Source: Burkholderiales bacterium (GTDB taxonomy: Bacteria; Pseudomonadota; Gammaproteobacteria; Burkholderiales; Burkholderiaceae_C). From it: DNA of 63,614 nucleotides. How positions within the stretch are numbered: position 1 is the stretch's first letter; every line of letters starts with the position of its first letter. Positions 8,959 through 17,498 of this stretch are shown here, one piece after another. The stretch lies in assembly GCA_016195825.1 (NCBI GenBank), contig JACPYV010000043.1:1-63614 (forward strand). Direction: 5' to 3'. The position numbers were made by a program, and so were the translations under genes. Under the pieces are notes generated by a model. That model saw only the letters and a list, made by a program, of their open reading frames with translations. It did not search any database and was not told the DNA's origin.

Positions 8959-10976
8959 CGTTTGGGCTTGGGAGGCTTCTTGGCCCCGGAAGTATCGGCC
9001 GGCGCGACGACGCCCTTCACGGCCGCCTGGGCGAGCTTGAAGAACACGTCGGTGTTGTCGACGACGCCCGTGAAAGCCAGCGCACCGGGACCGTAGGCCG
9101 ACAGCGGCACGTCGGTGGCCGTGTGCACGGCCGTTTCGCCGGGCACCTGGCCAGTGACCAGGTAGTCGCCCACGGCGTCGTCACGCTCCTGGGCATTGGC
9201 CGGATACCACTTCAGCGGCGCGTCGCTGGCGAAGGGCTGCTGGCCGTCGCGCTGCGGCGTCTTCTTGGTGCGCCAGTCCTCGTAGCGGTCGGCGTTGGCG
9301 CCGTAGCCCACCAGCAGGCGGAAGTCGATGTCGGTGGTCTCGGGGTAGCCGTCCGCCGCCAGCCTGTAGTGCGGGAAACCGGCCTTCTCGTAGACGCCCA
9401 CGACGCTGTTGCGCAGGTTGGCCACGCCCTTCTTGGCAGCCAGCTCGGCCAGCGCCTTGTCGGTGACGGTGGAGCCGCCGATCAGCGCGGCGCCTGAGCA
9501 TTCGTGGTCAGCCGTCACGATGACGATCGTGTCGCCCTGCTCGGCCTCGAAGTCCTGCGCCACGCGCACGGCGCGGTCGAACTCCAGCGTGTCCAGCATC
9601 CAACGCTCGGTGTCCATGTTGTGGGCTTGTTTGTCGATGGAGGCGCCCTCGATCATCAGCACGAAGCCCTTCGGCGAATGCTTGAGCACGCCGATGGCCT
9701 TGGCGGCCATCTCGTCGAGCATGGGCTGGTCGGGCAGGCCGAAGTCGTCGACGACGCTGCAGCCGGACAGGCCGTTCTTCTCCGTGCCGCGGCGACCGTT
9801 GATCTTGTCCAGCGCCACGTTCATGTTGGAGAACGCGAACAGGCCCAGCAGCGGCTTGGCGGCGTCGGCCTTGTCGAGGTCGGCCTTGGTCGCGGCGTAG
9901 CTGAAGCCGGCGCCCTGGAAGGCGGCGATCAGGTCGCGGCCCTTATCCAGCGAGCCCGCCGCGGCACCCCAGCGCTTGACGATCTCGGCAGTGTGCGCCT
10001 CGGTCGCGGAGAAGGCGTAGTCGTTGCTGTCCGTGCGGCCCGAGCCCGGCGTGCCGGCCGGCAGGAACCACTTGCGGCCGCCGCCCATCAGCACGGTCAG
10101 CCCGGTCAGGCCGCGGTCGTCGAAGAACTGGTCCACGATGCCGGTCCCCGCGCCGCGGTTGCTGGTGTGCACCGCGTTGCCGGCAGGCGTGGCGTCGAAG
10201 ACGTCGGCCGTCGTGACCACGCCCAGCTGCTTGCCCTGGGTGCGGTGCAGGTATTCGCTCAGGTACTCCACGCGCGGGTTGTCGAAGGGGTCCGTCGTGT
10301 CGTCAGGGAACACGCCCTCCTCGTTGTTGTTGTTCTTGTTGCCGCTGACGTAAGCCGTCATGCCTGGCGAGGAGTCAGTGACGATGGAGTTCAGCGACGA
10401 GGTCTTCACCAGTGCCGTGGCCGTGAAGCTGTCCATCGCCAGCGGCTGCAGCGCCTTGCCCTGCGCGTAGCCGTGCACGATGCGCGCGGCCGTGCGCTGC
10501 GCAGCACCCATGCCGTCACCCAGCAGGATGATGATGTTCTTGACCTTGGGGCCCATCGCCGCGGTGAACGGCACAACCTCGAAGTTGCCGCGTGCCGTGA
10601 CCTTCTGGCCGTCGGACTGCGTCGCCTCGACGCTGACCTCGTGCAGGCCGGCGGCGGCAGCCGAGACCGCACGCACGGTCGCGATCGCGGTGTCTGCAGC
10701 CAGGCCCTTGGTGCAGCCGCTCGCGCAGTCGCGCAGCGCGACGGCAGCCGAGGCCGGCTTGCCGTCGACGAAGAATCGGGCGGCGGCGATCTTCTGACCC
10801 GCGTCAGGCTTGATGGTGGCCTGCAGGTCGAAGCGCTGGCCGGGCAGGAAGCGGGCAATGACCGGCTCGGGGCGGCCGCTGGCAAACAGCTCGCTGGGCG
10901 GCGTCAGACGGGTCACGGTGGGTGCAGCCAGCGCGGAACCCGCGGCCAGGGTGGCAAGAAGCAGGGCTTGTTTCAT
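8955..10976 (-). CDS. alkaline phosphatase (PhoA superfamily), secreted
   Basis: A 673-residue protein from ATG 10976 (MKQALLLATLAAGS), with a signal peptide ending SALAA. Residues about 30–150 form an extra Ig-like beta domain. The alkaline phosphatase domain follows: metal-binding LLGDGMGAAQ, nucleophile serine in VTDSSPGMTAY, a MIEGASIDKQAHNMD metal site and VTADHECSG. The C-terminus is Lys/Pro-rich (KKPPKPKR). It hydrolyses phosphomonoesters in the periplasm or outside. It is longer than E. coli PhoA (471 aa) because of the N-terminal domain and insertions. It lies 10 bp downstream of a small secreted protein gene and overlaps the TVP38 gene. Confidence 0.9.
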   Translation of the reverse strand: MKQALLLATLAAGSALAAPTVTRLTPPSELFASGRPEPVIARFLPGQRFDLQATIKPDAGQKIAAARFFVDGKPASAAVALRDCASGCTKGLAADTAIATVRAVSAAAAGLHEVSVEATQSDGQKVTARGNFEVVPFTAAMGPKVKNIIILLGDGMGAAQRTAARIVHGYAQGKALQPLAMDSFTATALVKTSSLNSIVTDSSPGMTAYVSGNKNNNNEEGVFPDDTTDPFDNPRVEYLSEYLHRTQGKQLGVVTTADVFDATPAGNAVHTSNRGAGTGIVDQFFDDRGLTGLTVLMGGGRKWFLPAGTPGSGRTDSNDYAFSATEAHTAEIVKRWGAAAGSLDKGRDLIAAFQGAGFSYAATKADLDKADAAKPLLGLFAFSNMNVALDKINGRRGTEKNGLSGCSVVDDFGLPDQPMLDEMAAKAIGVLKHSPKGFVLMIEGASIDKQAHNMDTERWMLDTLEFDRAVRVAQDFEAEQGDTIVIVTADHECSGAALIGGSTVTDKALAELAAKKGVANLRNSVVGVYEKAGFPHYRLAADGYPETTDIDFRLLVGYGANADRYEDWRTKKTPQRDGQQPFASDAPLKWYPANAQERDDAVGDYLVTGQVPGETAVHTATDVPLSAYGPGALAFTGVVDNTDVFFKLAQAAVKGVVAPADTSGAKKPPKPKR

Positions 10977-10986
10977 CGGATGAGGC

Positions 10987-11469
10987 TCAGTGCGAATGAG
11001 AGATGGCGGCCACGGGCCGGGTGGCGAGCGCGTCGGGGTCGAGATGCAGTCGCACCCAGGACACACGCCCGTCCTCGTCCTCGGCGGGGCCGTATTCCAG
11101 CCGGCCGGTCAGCGCCAGCGGCCCGGGCTGGTGGGCGACGAAGCGCTCACGCTGCGACTCGGGCAGCAGCACGGTGACGGTGGCGGCCGGCAGGTCGTCG
11201 GCCTCGCCGTCGGCATGCTCGGCCATGGCCACGGGGCGCGGTGTCAGCAGAAAGCGGCCGGCCTGCGGCTGCTCGCGCTGCACCATGAAGCCGACCAGGC
11301 GCACCGCTTGACCATGGGCGGCCAAGAGGCGGGCCGAGGGCTGCAGGCCGCGCGGGCCGATGGGCTGGGCGAAGAAATCGGCAAAGGCCAGCTCCGCCGG
11401 CACGGCCGTCTGCGCCACCGCGGGCAGCGCCATCAGCCCGGCGAGCGCCAACGGCAAGAAGAGTTTCAT
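10987..11469 (-). CDS. secreted hypothetical protein preceding alkaline phosphatase
   Basis: A 160-residue protein from ATG 11469 (MKLFLPLALAGLMALPAVAQ), with a clear signal peptide of about 20 residues. The mature part looks like a small beta-rich domain (AVRLVGFMVQREQPQAGRF, then ALTGRLEYGP) similar in style to DUF3299/OB-like periplasmic proteins, but I cannot assign a family firmly. It ends HSH. It sits just upstream of the alkaline phosphatase and TVP38 genes and is likely the first gene of that three-gene unit. An earlier in-frame ATG at 11550 lies before the signal peptide and was rejected. Confidence 0.65.
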   Translation of the reverse strand: MKLFLPLALAGLMALPAVAQTAVPAELAFADFFAQPIGPRGLQPSARLLAAHGQAVRLVGFMVQREQPQAGRFLLTPRPVAMAEHADGEADDLPAATVTVLLPESQRERFVAHQPGPLALTGRLEYGPAEDEDGRVSWVRLHLDPDALATRPVAAISHSH

Positions 11470-11769
11470 AGGGGACGCCACGCGACCAAAGCCGCAGATG
11501 GTCGCTCGGCCATGTGTCAAAACCGTGACGCGGCCGCTGCCAGGCCTCACAGGTCAGGCTGCGCGCAGACGTGGGCGCGGCCTGCCGTCCGACAAGGTCT
11601 CGTCAGCTGCGCACCCGGCCTTGGCCACGATGGCCATCGCACCCAACCCCACCGCAGCGAGCACCACCGACGCCCACGCACCTTCAGCCTGAGGCGCACC
11701 CTGGTCGTGGTGAAGCCTTACTGGCGGGGAAACCGCGCCGTGTGGTCTGGGACGCCCTCGTCGGCCTGA
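11470..11769. other. intergenic/decayed sequence left of the IS3 remnant
   Basis: About 300 bases between the secreted-protein gene and recognisable transposase sequence. It should contain the promoter of the phosphatase unit near 11480–11540. The remainder is open in several frames without any domain; one frame includes [11 protein letters not shown], vaguely like the region before the catalytic core of IS3 OrfB proteins, but too short to claim. No terminal repeat was found. Confidence 0.4.
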
Positions 11770-12318
11770 TGGTCGAGAACCTGCTCAATCGCGAGTTCAG
11801 TCCGGTAGCGCCGGATCGCGTCTGGACGAGCGACATCACCTCCGTGGCCACCGACGAGGGCTGGCTGTACTTGGTGGCCGTCATCGATCTGTTCAGCACT
11901 CAGGTGGTGGGCTGGTCGATGCAGCCGCACATGCGGCGCGAGATGGTCATCGACGCATTGCGCATGGCCTGGTTCTGACGCAAGACCGAGACCGGGCTGA
12001 TCTTCCACAGCGATCGCGGAAGTGAATACTGCAGCGGAGACTGCCGCGCGGAGCTGACCAAGTACGGCATGCGCAGTTCGATGAGCCGCAAGGGCAACTG
12101 CAGGGGACAATGCACCCACAGAAAGCCTGTGGTGGGGAACGCTGAAGGTTGGCCGGCTACACGGGCAGCGGTTCTCGACCCGGCGCGAGGCGATGGACGA
12201 GATCGTCGACTGGCTGACGTTCGACAACCACCGGCAGCTTCACTCGTCGCTGGGCTACGTCAGTCCGATGCAGTTCGAAAGGGCCTGGCTTGCCGCCCAA
12301 CAAAGGCAAGCCGCGTAA
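11770..12318 (+). pseudogene. IS3-family transposase (OrfB) remnant
   Basis: From [17 protein letters not shown] on, the translation follows the rve/DDE integrase core of IS3 OrfB: first Asp in [20 protein letters not shown], then MAWF followed by a TGA at 11976–11978 where homologues read on. It resumes in the same frame with the second Asp in FHSDRGSEY and SMSRKGNC. Just after GNC (about 12100) the frame shifts, and the remaining core ([28 protein letters not shown]) continues in another frame to TAA 12316–12318. The N-terminal third is missing. The copy is therefore truncated, nonsense-mutated and frameshifted, and cannot transpose by itself. Confidence 0.88.
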
Positions 12319-12417
12319 CAGTCTCAGCTATGGGATCCGGGAAACGCGGGCAAGGTCAGTGCCTCCGCCATCGCGCTGCGATGGATCGGCTCCCTGGTCA
12401 TCACTGATCCCCTCAAT
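12319..12417. mobile_element. right-flank sequence of the IS3 remnant
   Basis: About 100 bp between the transposase stop and the toxin gene. It starts with GTCTCAGCTATGGGATCCGG and includes GGGAAACGCGGGCAAGGTCA, which I take as the right end of the element, since such sequence commonly follows this transposase type. The matching left inverted repeat was not found, so the exact boundary is unknown. Confidence 0.35.
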
Positions 12418-12807
12418 TTATTCGTCACCATTTGGCCAAAGCTTGGCGAAGTCGAACGAAAGCTGGCGGTGGTGTCGGATGGACAGCAGGTAGACCGTCG
12501 CATTGGCGTCCATGGCCGTGTAAAGCATCAGGTAGTCGCCATGCAGGTATTCGCACAGGGCGCTGGCTGCACCGGCGGGCAGCACCGCGAGCTGGGCCAG
12601 GGCCTCCGCCGATTGCGGCGGGTTGTTCAGGTAGCGCCGGCCGATGCGAGGGAACCGGGCGAGGTTGGGAATGACCGTGGCGCGCAGTTCGGCCAGCAGG
12701 TCGTCGAAGGCAAAGGCCGCGTCGGCTTCGGTCAGAAACGCTTCGATGGCGTCCAGCCGCTCCAGGAAGCTCGCAGTCAGTTCGACCCGGTACAGATCCT
12801 CAGCCAC
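12418..12807 (-). CDS. type II toxin of the RelE/ParE superfamily
   Basis: A 129-residue protein starting at GTG 12807 (MAEDLYRVELTASFLERLDAI). The start is inside the end of the antitoxin gene (8-bp overlap), which suits translational coupling. The sequence has the ParE/RelE pattern: an N-terminal beta strand, a helical hairpin with FLERLDAIEAFL, a beta core with CEYLHGDYLMLYTA, and a C-terminal strand VYLLSIRHHRQLSFDF. Relatives act as mRNA interferases or gyrase poisons; residues here do not settle which. A longer frame starting at 12882 overlaps more of the antitoxin and is less likely. It sits beside an IS3 remnant in a decayed island. Confidence 0.78.
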   Translation of the reverse strand: MAEDLYRVELTASFLERLDAIEAFLTEADAAFAFDDLLAELRATVIPNLARFPRIGRRYLNNPPQSAEALAQLAVLPAGAASALCEYLHGDYLMLYTAMDANATVYLLSIRHHRQLSFDFAKLWPNGDE

Positions 12808-13123
12808 GCTTCTTGGCGGCCTTGCCAGTGGCGGCGCCTGCCCGGCGCTGCTGAAGTTGAGCGATCGTGGCATCTGCGCCAAAGGTGCGGCCGGCCTCGA
12901 TGTCGGCCAGGCCGCGCTTGGCGTCGTCGATCAGCAGCAGGTGGATGCGCTCTCGCTCCAGGCGGTGGTAGTAGTCCAGTCGGTCAGCGTCAATCAGGGC
13001 GACGTAGCTCTCGCCGTTCTTGGTGATGATCTTTTCCGCACCGGCCTTGGCCTGGTCGGCCAGCTCGGATAAGTTGGCCCGCGCTTGAGTAAACGGCACC
13101 ACATCAGTGACTGAGAAGCCCAT
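12800..13123 (-). CDS. Phd/YefM-family antitoxin
   Basis: A 107-residue protein. The first half (VTDVVPFTQARANLSELADQ, then KIITKNGESYVALIDAD) is a typical Phd/YefM DNA-binding domain that dimerises and represses its own promoter. The second half, from the helical RLERERIHLLLIDDAKRGLADIEA stretch to the Lys-rich end, should wrap and neutralise the toxin. The gene precedes and overlaps the toxin gene, the usual antitoxin-first order. The promoter is expected in the roughly 75 bp upstream, but no operator could be assigned. Confidence 0.85.
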   Translation of the reverse strand: MGFSVTDVVPFTQARANLSELADQAKAGAEKIITKNGESYVALIDADRLDYYHRLERERIHLLLIDDAKRGLADIEAGRTFGADATIAQLQQRRAGAATGKAAKKRG

Positions 13124-13199
13124 AGCGTGCCCCGGCAGAAAGTGAACAGAATTCTGTGCAGTCTAACGCTACACCTCAAGGCTTAGGCGCAAGGCGGCG

Positions 13200-13433
13200 T
13201 CAAAGCCTCTGAGGCGCAACGCGTCTAGCTGCCGAACGCGGCGGCACCAGGCACCTTGCCCGCACCGACAGGTTTGACGGGCCGACCGGCGCCTGCTCCA
13301 TGAGCACGCCGTGTTCCATAAATAAGGTCGACACGCCCTGCGCGTGCAGCGCCTCGACAGCACGATCAACTGCAGCCCGTGCAAGGGCATCCAACTCGTC
13401 AATGCTGTGGTCCAGGATGAAGCGCGCGCCCAT
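13200..13433 (-). CDS. small hypothetical protein in the island remnant
   Basis: A 77-residue ORF from ATG 13433. Residues 1–50 (starting MGARFILDHSIDELDALARA) look like a real protein, with amphipathic helices and a strand STLFMEHGVLMEQ, resembling small accessory ORFs seen near restriction or toxin genes on mobile DNA. The C-terminal 25 residues (RARCLVPPRSAARRV) look like random high-GC translation, so the gene may have lost its true end. An in-frame GTG/ATG further upstream is possible. No function is proposed. Confidence 0.4.
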   Translation of the reverse strand: MGARFILDHSIDELDALARAAVDRAVEALHAQGVSTLFMEHGVLMEQAPVGPSNLSVRARCLVPPRSAARRVAPQRL

Positions 13434-13539
13434 GGGTCGCCATCGGAGCTGCGATGCAGTAAGCGAAGGCCCGGCGACCACGTGGCCCAAGCGCGCGGCC
13501 CACTCCGGTCATGCACCCAAACGAGATCGCGCGTGACAA

Positions 13540-13647
13540 ATCCTCAGCGTCTCGCTAGGTGCGGATGGTCTTGATGGCGGTCGGTAAGCCGACCTTGCAG
13601 ATGACGGCCTTCCAGGTGCAGGAAGGCGTTTTGATGATGCTGGCCAC
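13540..13647 (-). pseudogene. N-terminal stub of a tyrosine-type integrase
   Basis: GTG 13647 is preceded by a strong Shine–Dalgarno (GAAGGAGA). The translation starts VASIIKTPSCTWKAVICK and continues VGLPTAIKTIRT, the N-terminal arm-binding domain of phage/island integrases (family pattern MASI-KTP-GTWKA-IRK-GWP--IKTFRTKRDAEDW). A TAG at 13555–13557 replaces the expected Lys codon, after which RDAED still follows in frame, and then similarity ends. So the stub carries both a nonsense mutation and a 3' truncation. It lies 114 bp from the 3' end of a tRNA gene, the classic place for an integrase at its attachment site. Confidence 0.7.
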
Positions 13648-13761
13648 GAATGGTCTCCTTCGGGTGAAGGTGTACCGAAACCGTGACCTTTTGGGGCTAT
13701 GGCGAATAGCCATCGACGCAACAGCACAAGCGCTAAGCTGTTGATACCAAACGGGAATATC

Positions 13762-13838
13762 TGGTAGGCCGTGTTGGACTTGAACCAACGACCAAAGGAT
13801 TATGAGTCCTCTGCTCTGACCAACTGAGCTAACGGCCC
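13762..13838 (-). tRNA. tRNA with CAT anticodon (tRNA-Ile2 or elongator tRNA-Met)
   Basis: A 77-nt cloverleaf on the minus strand with encoded CCA. The acceptor stem is GGGCCGT paired with ACGGCCT (first pair G·U), the D-arm begins GCTCAGTTGGTCAGAGC, the anticodon loop is CTCATAA, and the T-loop contains GTTCAAGTCC. The anticodon CAT is at 13802–13804. The anticodon stem GAGGA/TCCTT and following TGGTC resemble tRNA-Ile2, whose C34 becomes lysidine, but elongator Met cannot be excluded by eye. Its 3' end faces the integrase stub, so it probably served as an attachment site. Confidence 0.88.
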
Positions 13839-13870
13839 CCGGGGGAAATCGGGAAAAGCGCGGATTCTAG

Positions 13871-14878
13871 TCAGCGCTGCGAGAGGGCCTGACCAACCAT
13901 GCGCGACGTGATGTCCACAATCTGGATCATGCGGTCGTAGGCCATGCGCGTGGGGCCGATGACGCCCAGGGTACCGACGATCTGGCCGTCGACTTCGTAG
14001 GGCGCGCTGACGATGGACAGCTCCTCGTAGGGCACGACCTGGCTTTCGCCGCCGATGTAGATGCGCACGCCTTCGGCGCGACTGGAGGTGTCCAGCAGCC
14101 GCATCAGCTGCGTCTTCTGCTCGAACAGGTCGAACAGCCGGCGCAGGCTGCCCATGTCATGGCTGAAGTCCTGCACGGTCAGCAGGTTGCGCTCGCCGGA
14201 GACGATGACTTGCTCGTCCTGCTGCGCCATCGCCTCGGTGCCGACCTGCACGGCTGCGCTCATCAGGCCGGCGATCTCGCCACGCAGTGCGTCGACCTCG
14301 TGGCGCAGCCGTTCACGCACGGCCTCCAGCGACAAACCGGCGTAGCTGGCGTTGAGCCGGTTGCTGGCCTCGGCGAGTTCGGACTGGCTAAGGTCCTGTG
14401 CGGTGAAGATGACACGGTTCTGCACGTCGCCGTCTGGCGACACCAGGATGACCAGCACGCGCCGGTCGCCCAGGCGCAGGAACTCGATGTGGTGGAAGAC
14501 GCTGGGCTTCTTGGGTGAGGTGACCACGCCCACGAAGCTGGACAGGTTGGACAGCATCTGCGCCGCGCTGGCGATGACGCGCTGGGGCTGGTCGGGCTGC
14601 AGCTGCGCCGTCTCCACGCCGATGAGGCCGGGCTGGGCCGTCAGCATGGTGTCGACGAACAGGCGGTAGCCGCGCGCCGTCGGGATGCGGCCGGCGCTGG
14701 TGTGCGGGCTGGCGATGAGACCCAGTTCCTCCAGGTCGGCCATCACGTTGCGGATAGTCGCCGGGCTGAGTTCCAGGCCCGAGGCCTTGGACAGCGTGCG
14801 CGAGCCGACCGGCTGCCCGTCCGCGATGTAGCGTTCGACCAGGGTTTTCAGCAGGGATTTGGAGCGCTCGTCGAGCAT
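13871..14878 (-). CDS. hrcA: heat-inducible transcription repressor HrcA
   Basis: A 335-residue protein beginning [20 protein letters not shown]. An N-terminal winged helix covers about residues 1–75 ([39 protein letters not shown]), followed by the GAF-like and dimerisation domains with a C-terminal [14 protein letters not shown] segment. HrcA binds CIRCE elements and represses groESL/dnaKJ, needing GroEL to fold. No CIRCE element (TTAGCACTC–N9–GAGTGCTAA) is visible at this locus, so the targets lie elsewhere. The gene is divergent from nadK, a gene order typical of betaproteobacteria. Confidence 0.95.
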   Translation of the reverse strand: MLDERSKSLLKTLVERYIADGQPVGSRTLSKASGLELSPATIRNVMADLEELGLIASPHTSAGRIPTARGYRLFVDTMLTAQPGLIGVETAQLQPDQPQRVIASAAQMLSNLSSFVGVVTSPKKPSVFHHIEFLRLGDRRVLVILVSPDGDVQNRVIFTAQDLSQSELAEASNRLNASYAGLSLEAVRERLRHEVDALRGEIAGLMSAAVQVGTEAMAQQDEQVIVSGERNLLTVQDFSHDMGSLRRLFDLFEQKTQLMRLLDTSSRAEGVRIYIGGESQVVPYEELSIVSAPYEVDGQIVGTLGVIGPTRMAYDRMIQIVDITSRMVGQALSQR

Positions 14879-14945
14879 CCCGCCATTCTATGAACAGCCC
14901 TGTTCCCGCGGAGAGAGGCGATACCCCTGTGGTGTAATTTGCCGC

Positions 14946-15812
14946 ATGGCCGAGCGCTTCAGACATGTCGCCATCGTGGGCAAGCATCAAGCGCCTGGCA
15001 TCCGGCCGGTGCTGGAGGAGATTGCCCAATTTTTGTGCAGTCAGGGGCTGGATGTCTCGCTCGAAGCGGACACCGCGCTGAACACCGGCCTGACGGGCTA
15101 CGACGCCCTTTCCTACGACGAGCTCGGCCGCGCCTGCGACCTGGCGGTGGTCATCGGCGGCGACGGCACCATGCTGGGCTTTGCACGCGAGATGGCGCGC
15201 TACGGCATCCCGCTGCTGGGCATCAACCAGGGACGGCTGGGCTTCATCACCGACATTCCCATCGAACGCTGGCGCGAATCGCTCGCACCGGTGCTGGCCG
15301 GCGACTACGAGGTGGAGCCGCGCGCGATGCTGGAAGGCGCTGTGCTGCGCGACGGTGAGTCCATCTTCTCGGGCCTGGCGCTCAACGACGTCGTCGTCAG
15401 CCGCGGCGGCACCGCGGGCATGGTGGAGCTCAAGATCGAGGTCGGCGAGCAGTTCGTTGCCAACATGCGCGCTGACGGCCTCATCATCGCCTCGCCCACC
15501 GGCTCGACTGCCTACGCGCTGTCGGCCGGCGGGCCCCTCCTGCACCCCAGCATCGCGGGCTGGCTGCTGGTGCCGATCGCGCCTCACACCTTGTCCAACC
15601 GCCCCATCGTGCTGCCCGACAGCGGCGAGGTGCGCATGGAGATCGTCGCCGGCCGCGACGCGTCGGTGAACTTCGACATGCAAAGCCTGGCCAGCCTGCT
15701 GCACGGCGACACCATCACCGTGCGGCGCAGCCAGCACCAGGTCCGCTTCCTGCACCCCAAGGGCTGGAGCTATTACGCGACGCTGCGTCGCAAACTCCGT
15801 TGGTATCTCTGA
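14946..15812 (+). CDS. nadK: NAD kinase
   Basis: A 288-residue protein from ATG 14946 ([15 protein letters not shown]). It carries GGDGTML at 71–77 (catalytic Asp in GGDG), [14 protein letters not shown], the NE/D-type loop [10 protein letters not shown] and [15 protein letters not shown], all signatures of ATP-NAD kinase. It phosphorylates NAD to NADP in the cytoplasm. The frame is open to 14859, but that stretch overlaps the hrcA start and has no similarity. recN follows 3 bp downstream. Confidence 0.95.
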   Translation: MAERFRHVAIVGKHQAPGIRPVLEEIAQFLCSQGLDVSLEADTALNTGLTGYDALSYDELGRACDLAVVIGGDGTMLGFAREMARYGIPLLGINQGRLGFITDIPIERWRESLAPVLAGDYEVEPRAMLEGAVLRDGESIFSGLALNDVVVSRGGTAGMVELKIEVGEQFVANMRADGLIIASPTGSTAYALSAGGPLLHPSIAGWLLVPIAPHTLSNRPIVLPDSGEVRMEIVAGRDASVNFDMQSLASLLHGDTITVRRSQHQVRFLHPKGWSYYATLRRKLRWYL

Positions 15813-15815
15813 TCC

Positions 15816-17498
15816 ATGCTGCGGCACCTCAGTCTCAAGGACTTCGTCATCGTCCCGGCCCTCGAGCTTGACTTCGAGGCCGGCTTCGCCGTGCTGACCG
15901 GCGAGACCGGCGCGGGCAAGTCCATCCTTATCGATGCGCTGCAACTGGCCCTGGGCGGCCGCGGAGACGCCGGCGTCGTGCGCGAGGGCGCGGCCAGGGC
16001 CGAGATCTGCGCGGAGTTCGACACCCCGCCGCATCTGCGCGCCTGGCTGGACGATGCCGGATTCGAACCCGACGATGCACTGCTGCTGCGCCGTGTCATC
16101 GACGCCAGCGGCAAGAGCCGCGCCTGGGTCAACGGCGGCGCGGCAACGCTGACCCAGCTGCGCGAGCTGGCCGACCACCTGCTGGACATCCACGGCCAGC
16201 ACGCCTGGCAAGGCCTGACCCGCCCGGCCGCGGTACGCGAGCTGCTGGACGGCTTTGCCGGCCTGGACACCGCACCACTGGCACGCACCTACGCCGCCTG
16301 GAAGCAAGCCGCAGAGGCACTTGAAAAGGCGCAGGGCCAGCAGGCCGACGCGCTGCGCGAGCGCGAACGCCTGGCCTGGCAAATCGGCGAGCTGGACGGC
16401 CTGGCGCCGGCCGAGGGCGAGTGGGAGGAACTGAACGCGGAGCACCAGCGCCTGTCGCACGGCCAGTCGCTGATCGACGCGGCCAAGTCCGCGCTCGATG
16501 CGCTAGACGAAGCTGAACCCAGCGCGCAGTCGCTGGCCGGTGCCGCGCTGGAGCAGCTCGAACGCGTACTCGACCACGATGACCGCCTGCTGTCCGCCGT
16601 GCAGGCGCTGCGGGACGTGCAGGCCCAGTTGCAAGACGCCAGCCACACGCTGTCGGCCTACCTGCACAAGGCCGACCTCGACCCTGGCCGCCTGTCCGAG
16701 CTGGACGAGCGTGTGTCCGCCTGGATGACGCTGGCGCGCCGCTACCGCCGTCAGCCGCAGGAACTGCCGGCGCTGTTGGCACAGTGGCGCGCCGAGCTGT
16801 CCGCGCTGGACGCCGCCAGCGACCCCGCCCAGCTAGAAGCGGCACTGGCCGCGGCCCGGCAGGCCTTCGACGCCGAAGCGAAGGCAGCCAGCCGGACTCG
16901 GCATGCCGCGGCGCCCAAGCTGGCCACCGCCGTCAGCGCTGCCATGCAGCAGCTGGGCATGGCCGGCGGCCAGTTCGACATCGCGCTGAGCGCGACCGAC
17001 GGCCCGCAGAGCTTCGGCCTCGAATCCGCCGAATTCCTGGTTGCCGGACACGCCGGCAGCACGCCGCGACCATTGGCCAAGGTAGCGTCGGGCGGCGAGC
17101 TGTCGCGCATCGCGCTGGCCATCGCCGTGACGACCAGCCAGGCCACGACCGAGGCCTCACCCGGCACGCTGATCTTCGACGAGATCGACGCCGGCATTGG
17201 CGGCGCCGTCGCCGAAACGGTGGGCCGCCTGATGAAGCAGCTGGGCCGCGAACGCCAGGTGCTGGCTGTGACTCACCTGCCCCAGGTCGCCGCCTGCGCG
17301 GACCGCCACCTCGTCGTCGCCAAGCGCCTGCTGGATGGCACCACTGCCAGCCGAGTGGCGCCCGTCAGCGGCGAGGCCCGCGTGGCCGAGGTTGCCCGCA
17401 TGCTGGGCGGCGAGCGGCTGTCGTCCACCAGCCTGGCGCATGCGCAGGAAATGCTGGACGCCTCGACCTCGGCGAAGCCACGCAAGGCCAAGTCATGA
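15816..17498 (+). CDS. recN: DNA repair protein RecN
   Basis: A 560-residue SMC-like ATPase. Walker A is GETGAGKS near 31–38, long coiled-coil arms (about 150–350) are rich in Ala, Gln and Glu, and the C-terminal half has the ABC signature region [16 protein letters not shown], Walker [13 protein letters not shown] and [17 protein letters not shown]. RecN acts in double-strand-break repair by tethering DNA ends. It is coupled to nadK (3-bp gap) and to rapZ (ATGA overlap). Confidence 0.96.
   Translation: MLRHLSLKDFVIVPALELDFEAGFAVLTGETGAGKSILIDALQLALGGRGDAGVVREGAARAEICAEFDTPPHLRAWLDDAGFEPDDALLLRRVIDASGKSRAWVNGGAATLTQLRELADHLLDIHGQHAWQGLTRPAAVRELLDGFAGLDTAPLARTYAAWKQAAEALEKAQGQQADALRERERLAWQIGELDGLAPAEGEWEELNAEHQRLSHGQSLIDAAKSALDALDEAEPSAQSLAGAALEQLERVLDHDDRLLSAVQALRDVQAQLQDASHTLSAYLHKADLDPGRLSELDERVSAWMTLARRYRRQPQELPALLAQWRAELSALDAASDPAQLEAALAAARQAFDAEAKAASRTRHAAAPKLATAVSAAMQQLGMAGGQFDIALSATDGPQSFGLESAEFLVAGHAGSTPRPLAKVASGGELSRIALAIAVTTSQATTEASPGTLIFDEIDAGIGGAVAETVGRLMKQLGRERQVLAVTHLPQVAACADRHLVVAKRLLDGTTASRVAPVSGEARVAEVARMLGGERLSSTSLAHAQEMLDASTSAKPRKAKS

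Noticed and set aside
9504..11177. A 557-codon plus-strand frame opposite the alkaline phosphatase gene
   Set aside because: Same reason: codon-bias shadow without similarity.
11470..11770. Search for a second copy of the tRNA 3' end as attachment-site repeat
   Set aside because: No match to GTTCAAGTCCAACACGG or a recognisable part was found by eye on the left side of the island remnant.
13555..13788. A 77-codon minus-strand ORF starting next to the tRNA gene
   Set aside because: Only the part after GTG 13647 matches a family (integrase N-terminus); the earlier part is promoter/leader sequence, so it was recorded as a pseudogene stub.
14879..14945. Possible CIRCE element between hrcA and nadK
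   Set aside because: No TTAGCACTC/GAGTGCTAA inverted repeat is present.
14388..16460. A 690-codon open frame on the minus strand across hrcA, nadK and recN
   Set aside because: Its translation is the low-complexity Arg/Gln/Ala type expected from antisense high-GC DNA; the plus-strand genes have clear motifs.
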